Shown: positions 7,193 to 11,651 of the stretch, piece by piece
Layout: every line of letters begins with the position of its first letter
Position numbering within the stretch: the stretch's first letter is position 1
From: Myxococcales bacterium
Lineage (GTDB): Bacteria > Myxococcota > Polyangia > Fen-1088
DNA: 11,651 nt
Direction: 5' to 3'
Assembly: GCA_003159055.1 (NCBI GenBank)
Contig: PMLH01000604.1
Span: 1 to 11,651, forward strand
Made by a program: the position numbers and the translations under genes
Notes under the pieces: model-generated
Databases searched by the model: none
Seen by the model: the letters and a program-made list of their open reading frames with translations, nothing else
What the model was told of the DNA's origin: nothing

Positions 7193-7486
7193 ATGCGCTT
7201 GTTGCTCCTGATTTCTTCTGGCTTGCTTATCTCCGCCTCGGGCTGTAACCAACATCCCGCGCGTGCAGACGATTGCGAGGCGATCCTTCACCGACTCGTT
7301 GAACTCGAACTCAGCGAATCTGGATACCGGGATCCGGTCCTCAGCGCTCGCTGGCAACAGGACCTGGTCCATCGCTTCGCGCCGGATCTGGCTCGCTGTC
7401 GTGGAGGGAAGGTACGCTCTTCCCTCCAAGCCTGCCTGGCCACGGCGTGTACTTCAGACGAGACCGCCCACAAATGCCTCGATTGA
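7193..7486 (+). CDS. Small Cys-rich putative lipoprotein
   Basis: This is a 97-residue exported protein of unknown function and the last gene of the operon. ATG 7193 is preferred over the in-frame TTG at 7181 because GAAGG (7183-7187) precedes it by five bases and the product then starts directly with a signal peptide (MRLLLLISSGLL). The lipobox-like end SASGC puts lipidation at Cys18. The mature part is mostly helical and charged, with Cys28, Cys69, Cys81, Cys86 and Cys95; the C28/C69/C81/C86/C95 spacing and the end (TAHKCLD) look like a small disulfide-held helical domain. I recall similar short proteins from myxobacteria but cannot name a family. It may be an accessory of the TonB system, by position only. 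Confidence 0.68.
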   Translation: MRLLLLISSGLLISASGCNQHPARADDCEAILHRLVELELSESGYRDPVLSARWQQDLVHRFAPDLARCRGGKVRSSLQACLATACTSDETAHKCLD

Positions 7487-7488
7487 TC

Positions 7489-8126
7489 CGTGTTTCCCTG
7501 CACGCAGTAGTTCTGTGGGCTGGAGTCCGAGCTCGACCCCGGCGCCACCATGGCGAGGGTCCTTCCCGTCGTGGTGTAGGCCCCTTCTTCGCTGATGACG
7601 GCGTTGCTGTAGACGTACTCGCAGTGACCGCTGCCAGGCGGGCTCTCCCAGCACGACACCGACAGACCCTTGTCTGGCGCTGACGCGCCGACCGGACTGG
7701 AAGGAGCCGTCAGCTCCGAACGTCACGGTGCCGGTTTCCTGGTAGTTGTCTGTCCTGGCGTACGCCGGACAGCTGGCCAGGGTTGCGAAGGACGGTCCGC
7801 AAAGCACGGTCGCCGGAAACTTCCAAACGCCGACCACCGAACCGCCGCAAGCATCGAACGCGTCGCAACTCGTGCTCGTGGTTGAGCCTCCGCCTGCCCC
7901 GGCCGAGCCGCCCGTGCCGGTCCTGCCGCCCGCGCCGCCACCTCCACCGCTGTTGCCTCAGGCCCCGGCGCCCCCTGTACCCGAGCTTCCTCCACCGAGG
8001 ATGCCGCCAGCATCGCGGCTAGCGTCCGCGCGGCCTGTCGGCTCCCATCGCCGCAGCCGAGGGCGCGAGAGGACCGGCCAAGGTCACGGTTGCAGGGCCA
8101 CACGCCAGGATCGAGAGCCGTTGCAT
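7489..8126 (-). pseudogene. Frameshifted, 3'-truncated lipoprotein gene with Gly-rich linker
   Basis: Reading the minus strand from ATG 8126, the protein pattern is recognisable only by changing frame. The first frame gives MQRLSILA and then stops at TAG 8021-8019. A lipobox-like LGCGDGS lies in a second frame. A third frame gives DASRDAGGILGGGSSG, a TGA at 7960-7958, then a Gly/Thr/Ser linker followed by CDAFDACGGSVVGVWKFPA and TGTVTFGADGSF. After about 7700 the frame changes again to LSVSCWESPPGSGHCEYVYS and ends near NYCVQGNT at about 7489. This matches a common myxobacterial style: lipoprotein signal, Gly-rich linker, then a beta-rich domain. The expected last strands after YCVQGNT are missing. 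Sequencing errors are an alternative, but the neighbouring genes show none. Confidence 0.65.
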
Positions 8127-8130
8127 GAGT

Positions 8131-8137
8131 CCTCCTC
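8131..8137 (-). promoter_or_regulatory. Strong RBS (GAGGAGG) of the broken lipoprotein gene
   Basis: On the minus strand GAGGAGG lies four bases before ATG 8126. Its quality shows that this was a real translation start, although the frame behind it is now broken. Confidence 0.6.
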
Positions 8138-8150
8138 AAAGAGCGCTTCG

Positions 8151-8179
8151 ATCGTAGGAGCATTTCGAGAGACAAACAA
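8151..8179 (-). promoter_or_regulatory. Putative sigma-70-type promoter of the broken lipoprotein gene
   Basis: On the minus strand TTGTTT (plus-strand 8179-8174) and TACGAT (8156-8151) are separated by exactly 17 bases. Transcription would start near 8144, just before the GAGGAGG site. The match to TTGACA/TATAAT is moderate (4 of 6 and 5 of 6). Confidence 0.4.
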
Positions 8180-8217
8180 TGCGGGAAGCTTGGCGGGCGC
8201 GAGGCAAATTCGCCGCG

Positions 8218-8223
8218 TATAAT
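8218..8223 (+). promoter_or_regulatory. Consensus -10 box (TATAAT) just upstream of bshC
   Basis: A perfect TATAAT ends 11 bases before the GTG start of bshC. Transcription would begin near 8230, giving an almost leaderless mRNA. No good -35 box lies at 16-18 bases; TTGGCG at 8190-8195 is 22 bases away. The TAA inside this box (8220-8222) is also an in-frame stop, so bshC cannot begin further upstream. Confidence 0.35.
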
Positions 8224-8234
8224 CACCTCGAAAA

Positions 8235-9875
8235 GTGGGCCACGCATTTTCCAAGTCCTACCTCGCAGGTGAGCCTGCCGCAGCTGCGTTCTTCGCGCCT
8301 CGTTTCCGCGACCCGTCCGAGAGAATCGCGCGCGCTCGCCTTGCCGCGGGGCGCACCATGGCGCCGCGGCTGTACGAGGTGTTGGCCGAGCAGCAAGCGC
8401 GTCTGCCCGGCAGTGCCGCCCGCCTGGCGAACCTGCGCGCGCTGGCCGCTGGCGGAACCGTAGTGGTCGCCACCGGGCAACAGATAGGGGTCTTCCTTGG
8501 TCCTCTTTACGCCTTCTACAAGGCGGCCTCGGCCGTCGCGGTGGCGCGCGCGATCGAAGCCGAGTCCGGGATCCGCTGCGTGCCGCTGTTTTGGTTGCAG
8601 ACCGAGGACCACGACTTCGCGGAGATCAGCTCCTGCGTGGTGGCGGGCAGGGATGGCGAGCCGGCTCGCCTGGCTTTGCCCGACAAGTCTGGCGGCCTCG
8701 GGCGCGCGTCGGTCGCCTACCGTACGCTCCCGCCCGAGGTGAGCTTGCTTCTGGACACCCTGGCCGATGTCCTCGAACCGGGGCCGGCTGCCGAGGAAAC
8801 GCTCGCCCTGTTGCGCGCCCACTACCAGCCGGGGTGTTCCATGGCCGCCGCCTTTGCACGGGTCATGGCGGCCGTGTTCGCCGACGAGGGCCTGCTGGTC
8901 TTCGATCCACGCGAGCCCGGCGATGCGCGCGTGGCGACGCTGGCCAGTCCCATCTACCGAGCTTGCCTCGACGACGCGGAGGCCATCGAGGCTCGCCTGC
9001 AAGACCGCCGGGCCGCGCTGGCCGCAGCCGGGTTCAAAGAACAAGTAGCGGTGCGCGAGCGAGGCGCGCTCGTCTTCTTTCACCGCGACGCTGAAACGGG
9101 CCCGCGCTTTCGCCTGCAACGGCACAAGGCAGGCGAGGCGTGTTGGACGCTGGCGGGAGGCGCAGAGGTCATGCGCCACGACGACATCCTGGCCACGCTC
9201 GCGCGTGAGCCGCTGCGTTTTTCCACCTCGGCCCTTCTGCGGCCAATCGTGCAGGATACGCTGCTGCCGACCGTGGCCTACGTGGGCGGGCCGGGCGAGA
9301 TCAATTACTTCGCCCAGCTCGATCCGCTCTACGCACACTTCGGACTGTTGCCGCCGTTGCTGGTTCCGCGCGCTCGCTTTCGCTGCGTGGATGCTCGTGC
9401 GCGACGATGGCTCGGACAGCTTGGGCTCAAAGCCGACGATTTCGCGCTGCCGCCGGACGAGCTGCGCGCTCGCTTGCACCCACGCCTCCCCGCTGGCGCG
9501 GTCGAGCCCGCGGAGTTGCGCGCGCTGGTCGAACACCAGATCGCGCCGGCGGTGGAAAGAATCGCGACGACCGTCATTGCTGCCGGGACACATCTGCAAA
9601 GGCCGGCCGCGCGCGCGCGCGCAAGTGTCGCCCACGGGATGGAACGCCTGATCGGGCGCTATGCTCGCACCCTGATGGAACGCGACGAGGCAACCTTACG
9701 GCGCGTCCATCGTCTGGAAACCGAGCTTTACCCGAATCACGTGCCGCAGGAACGGTACTACGGTTGGCCGTCGTTGGCCGGACGCCTGGGCGTCGCCGGG
9801 CTCAAACGCCTGGTGCTGGAGAAGCTACAGGCTGGCGGCCCGTTCGCGACCGACGTTCAGGACTTGGAACCATGA
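8235..9875 (+). CDS. bshC: BshC, putative cysteine ligase of bacillithiol synthesis
   Basis: This enzyme adds L-cysteine to glucosaminyl-malate, the last step of bacillithiol synthesis, in the cytoplasm. It has 546 residues; B. subtilis BshC is about the same size. The start is GTG 8235, since an in-frame TAA lies at 8220-8222. Family motifs are clear: YLAGE near the N terminus, TGQQIGVFLGPLYAFYK at 80-96, VPLFWLQTEDHDFAEI at 116-131, LRPIVQDTLLP and YVGGPGEINYFAQLDPLYAHF in the region 330-375, and a helical C-terminal arm ending in LYPNHVPQERYYG near 498-510. No Shine-Dalgarno is visible, in keeping with a near-leaderless mRNA. The stop overlaps the bshA start (ATGA). The family is very secure; the actual reaction of BshC has rested largely on genetic evidence. 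Confidence 0.95.
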   Translation: MGHAFSKSYLAGEPAAAAFFAPRFRDPSERIARARLAAGRTMAPRLYEVLAEQQARLPGSAARLANLRALAAGGTVVVATGQQIGVFLGPLYAFYKAASAVAVARAIEAESGIRCVPLFWLQTEDHDFAEISSCVVAGRDGEPARLALPDKSGGLGRASVAYRTLPPEVSLLLDTLADVLEPGPAAEETLALLRAHYQPGCSMAAAFARVMAAVFADEGLLVFDPREPGDARVATLASPIYRACLDDAEAIEARLQDRRAALAAAGFKEQVAVRERGALVFFHRDAETGPRFRLQRHKAGEACWTLAGGAEVMRHDDILATLAREPLRFSTSALLRPIVQDTLLPTVAYVGGPGEINYFAQLDPLYAHFGLLPPLLVPRARFRCVDARARRWLGQLGLKADDFALPPDELRARLHPRLPAGAVEPAELRALVEHQIAPAVERIATTVIAAGTHLQRPAARARASVAHGMERLIGRYARTLMERDEATLRRVHRLETELYPNHVPQERYYGWPSLAGRLGVAGLKRLVLEKLQAGGPFATDVQDLEP

Positions 9876-11026
9876 TGGGTTTGCGGTCGAGCTTGCGCAT
9901 CGGAATGGCCTGTTTTTCCAGCTTCGGCGGCAGCGGCGTCGTGGCCACCGAGATCGGCATGGCGCTCGGCCGACGGGGACATCGCGTGTATTTCCTCAGC
10001 GACAAGCCACCGATTCGGCTGGATCCCTCCTGTCCCAACGTCACCTATCATCAGGTCGCATCGCTCGACTATCCCTTGCTGGCAGAACGATCCTACGCCC
10101 TGGCGCTGACCGCAGAGATGATCGAGGTCGCGCGCGCGGAAAAACTGGACCTATTCCATCTGCATTATGCCATTCCGCATGCGGTGAGCGCCTTCCTGGC
10201 CCGTCAGGTGCTGGGGACGTCATCGCCGAAGATCGTGACCACCTTGCACGGCACCGACGTCTCGCTGGTCGGCTCCGACCCCAAGTTTCAACCCCTGACC
10301 CAATTCGTGGTTCGATCAAGCGATGCTATCACCGTGCCCTCGCGATGGCTGGCCGCGGCTGCCCACCAGGACCTCGGTCTTCCCCGCGATGTGGCCATCG
10401 AAGTCATTCCCAATTTCGTGGACACCGAGAAGTTTCGTCCGCCGGGCGAGCAGGCCGGGCGAGTCGTCGCGGCCCAAACCGCCGCGCACCCGCGGGTGCT
10501 GACCCACGTTTCGAATTTCCGCCCGCTCAAGCGCGTCGCGGATGTCGTGCGCATCTTCGCGGCCGTGCGGGCCGAGATTCCGTCGCGTCTCGACTTGGTT
10601 GGTGAAGGCCCCGAGCGGCCGCACGTCGAGGCCTTGGTGAAGGCGCTGGGACTGGACGCGCACGTGCGCTTCCTGGGCGAGCGGGGCGACCTCGTGGAGA
10701 TTCTGCAGCAGAGCGACCTGTTCTTGCTGCCGAGCCAAACCGAAAGCTTCGGCCTGGCGGCGCTGGAAGCTATGGCATGTGGGGTTCCCGTCGTGGCTTC
10801 CGACGTCGGCGGCATCTCCGAAGTCGTGGCCGACGGCGAGACAGGTTTCCTGGCCGCTGTCGGGGACATCGCCAGCATGGCGGGACACGCGCGCCAGCTG
10901 CTCACGGACGAGTCTCTTCGCCGCCGCATGTCCGGCGCCGCACGCCACCTCGCGCAAGCGCATTTCCGCCCGGCCTCAGCCGTCGACCGCTATGAAGCCA
11001 CCTACCGGCGGGTGCTCGGGGCGTAA
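9872..11026 (+). CDS. bshA: BshA, N-acetyl-alpha-D-glucosaminyl L-malate synthase
   Basis: This is the first enzyme of bacillithiol synthesis, joining GlcNAc from UDP-GlcNAc to L-malate. It has 384 residues and a GT-B fold of family GT4. The start is ATG 9872 in the ATGA overlap with bshC; a second ATG at 9875 is possible. Visible motifs: GGSGVVATEIG at 19-29 (nucleotide-sugar/acceptor loop), HLHYAIPHAVSAFLA at 96-110, KIVTTLHGTDVSLVGSDP at 120-137, IPNFVDTEKF at 179-188, SNFRPLKR at 214-221, and the GT4 E-x7-E motif ESFGLAALE at 291-299. The HYAIPHAV and HGTD...GSDP patterns separate BshA from other GT4 enzymes. The frame runs open far upstream inside bshC, but that extension is only a shadow. 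Confidence 0.95.
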   Translation: MMGLRSSLRIGMACFSSFGGSGVVATEIGMALGRRGHRVYFLSDKPPIRLDPSCPNVTYHQVASLDYPLLAERSYALALTAEMIEVARAEKLDLFHLHYAIPHAVSAFLARQVLGTSSPKIVTTLHGTDVSLVGSDPKFQPLTQFVVRSSDAITVPSRWLAAAAHQDLGLPRDVAIEVIPNFVDTEKFRPPGEQAGRVVAAQTAAHPRVLTHVSNFRPLKRVADVVRIFAAVRAEIPSRLDLVGEGPERPHVEALVKALGLDAHVRFLGERGDLVEILQQSDLFLLPSQTESFGLAALEAMACGVPVVASDVGGISEVVADGETGFLAAVGDIASMAGHARQLLTDESLRRRMSGAARHLAQAHFRPASAVDRYEATYRRVLGA

Positions 11027-11033
11027 GCGATCG

Positions 11034-11651
11034 CTACCCCTTCTTCTTCCACTCGGCGAGCGTCTTTTTGATTTCGGGTTCCAGGAAGAAGAAGTCCGCC
11101 TTCTGGCCGAGCTGATAGGCTTTCTCGCCGAGAGCAATGGCGTCTTTGGTCTTTCCCTTTCCTGCCACCACGGTGGCCTTGATCCAGAGATTGAACCAGT
11201 CCTCTTTCAGTCCAAGCGACTGGTCGATGTAGGTGAGGGCGGTGTCGTAGTCCTTCTTGGTCTCGGCCAGGTAGCGGGCCGCGTTCGCGTAGGTTCGCCA
11301 GGCTCCTTCGATGGACTTGGCGATGTTGGCCAGCGCCTGTTCTTCGGTGCCGACCTTGATGGGCATCGGGATGCGCAGCTTGTCCCACTCCAAATCGAGC
11401 GTGCCTTTGTCGTCGCTGAAGTCCGAGAACAGGAACGTCATGCGCTCTCGGTGCGGCGCCGGCTTGGGGTGGACCTGGAACCGCATCAAGTCGAGCTCGG
11501 CCTTGTAGTCGCGTGCGGTGCCGGACTGATCGGCCTTCTTGTTCAGAATCACCGTCCAGGCTCCTTTGGTCGGGATGGTGAAGAGGGAATACGTGCCGGC
11601 TGCTACCGGCTTGTCACCGAACGTGACGTCTCGGCTGAAGGTGATCTTGGT
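11034..11651 (-). CDS. DUF2911-family protein, 5' end outside the window
   Basis: The last 205 residues of a minus-strand gene are visible, ending at TAG 11036-11034; the start lies beyond 11651. The visible N-terminal part (TFGDKPVAAGTYSLFTIP, then WTVILNKK) is the hallmark of DUF2911, a beta-rich and usually exported domain of unknown function. After about residue 100 the sequence becomes helical and TPR-like (ANAARYLAETKKDYDTALTY, KATVVAGKGKTKDAIALGEK), and the end is Lys-rich (EWKKKG). Members often carry a signal peptide, which would lie outside the window. The gene is convergent with bshA, seven bases apart, so the two are not co-transcribed and need not be related in function. Confidence 0.85.
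   Translation of the reverse strand, partial: TKITFSRDVTFGDKPVAAGTYSLFTIPTKGAWTVILNKKADQSGTARDYKAELDLMRFQVHPKPAPHRERMTFLFSDFSDDKGTLDLEWDKLRIPMPIKVGTEEQALANIAKSIEGAWRTYANAARYLAETKKDYDTALTYIDQSLGLKEDWFNLWIKATVVAGKGKTKDAIALGEKAYQLGQKADFFFLEPEIKKTLAEWKKKG

Noticed and set aside
7746..8222. Plus-strand Pro-rich open frame of 158 codons
   Set aside because: It is the reverse of the Gly-rich linker of the broken minus-strand lipoprotein gene; runs of Pro arise from Gly codons read backwards.
9407..9871. Upstream extension of the bshA frame
   Set aside because: The extension is Arg/Ala-rich shadow sequence within bshC; BshA homology begins just after ATG 9872 and the ATGA overlap gives a natural start.

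Overview
The window is GC-rich, densely packed bacterial DNA from a didermic organism. It carries a TonB-dependent receptor, an ExbB/ExbD/TonB motor and several lipoproteins. The receptor with an N-terminal TonB-like domain, the small cysteine-rich lipoproteins, a Gly-rich-linker lipoprotein relic and a DUF2911 protein together suggest Myxococcota (Polyangia-like). This assignment is an inference from gene style, since no marker gene is present.

Layout. Positions 1-467 are a leader or intergenic region with two strong hairpins and no convincing gene. Positions 468-7486 hold a tight seven-gene plus-strand operon: an outer-membrane TonB-dependent receptor, two related putative surface or periplasmic lipoproteins, exbB, exbD, a TonB-like energy transducer and a small Cys-rich lipoprotein. 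Every junction is an overlap or a gap of 24 bases or less, so this reads as one dedicated import system with its own motor and unknown substrate. Its most unusual part is the receptor, which has a TonB C-terminal-like domain fused between the signal peptide and the TonB box.

Positions 7489-8126 on the minus strand hold the remains of a Gly-rich-linker lipoprotein gene. Promoter and ribosome binding site still look good, but the reading frame is broken several times and the 3' end seems cut off where it meets the operon.

Positions 8235-11026 hold a translationally coupled bshC-bshA pair for bacillithiol synthesis: BshA makes GlcNAc-malate and BshC adds cysteine to GlcN-malate. The deacetylase BshB is not in the window. 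A convergent minus-strand DUF2911 gene (11034 to past the window edge) follows bshA after only seven bases.

The best candidate for something undescribed is the receptor/two-lipoprotein/ExbBD-TonB/lipoprotein operon. The bacillithiol pair is recognised with high confidence.
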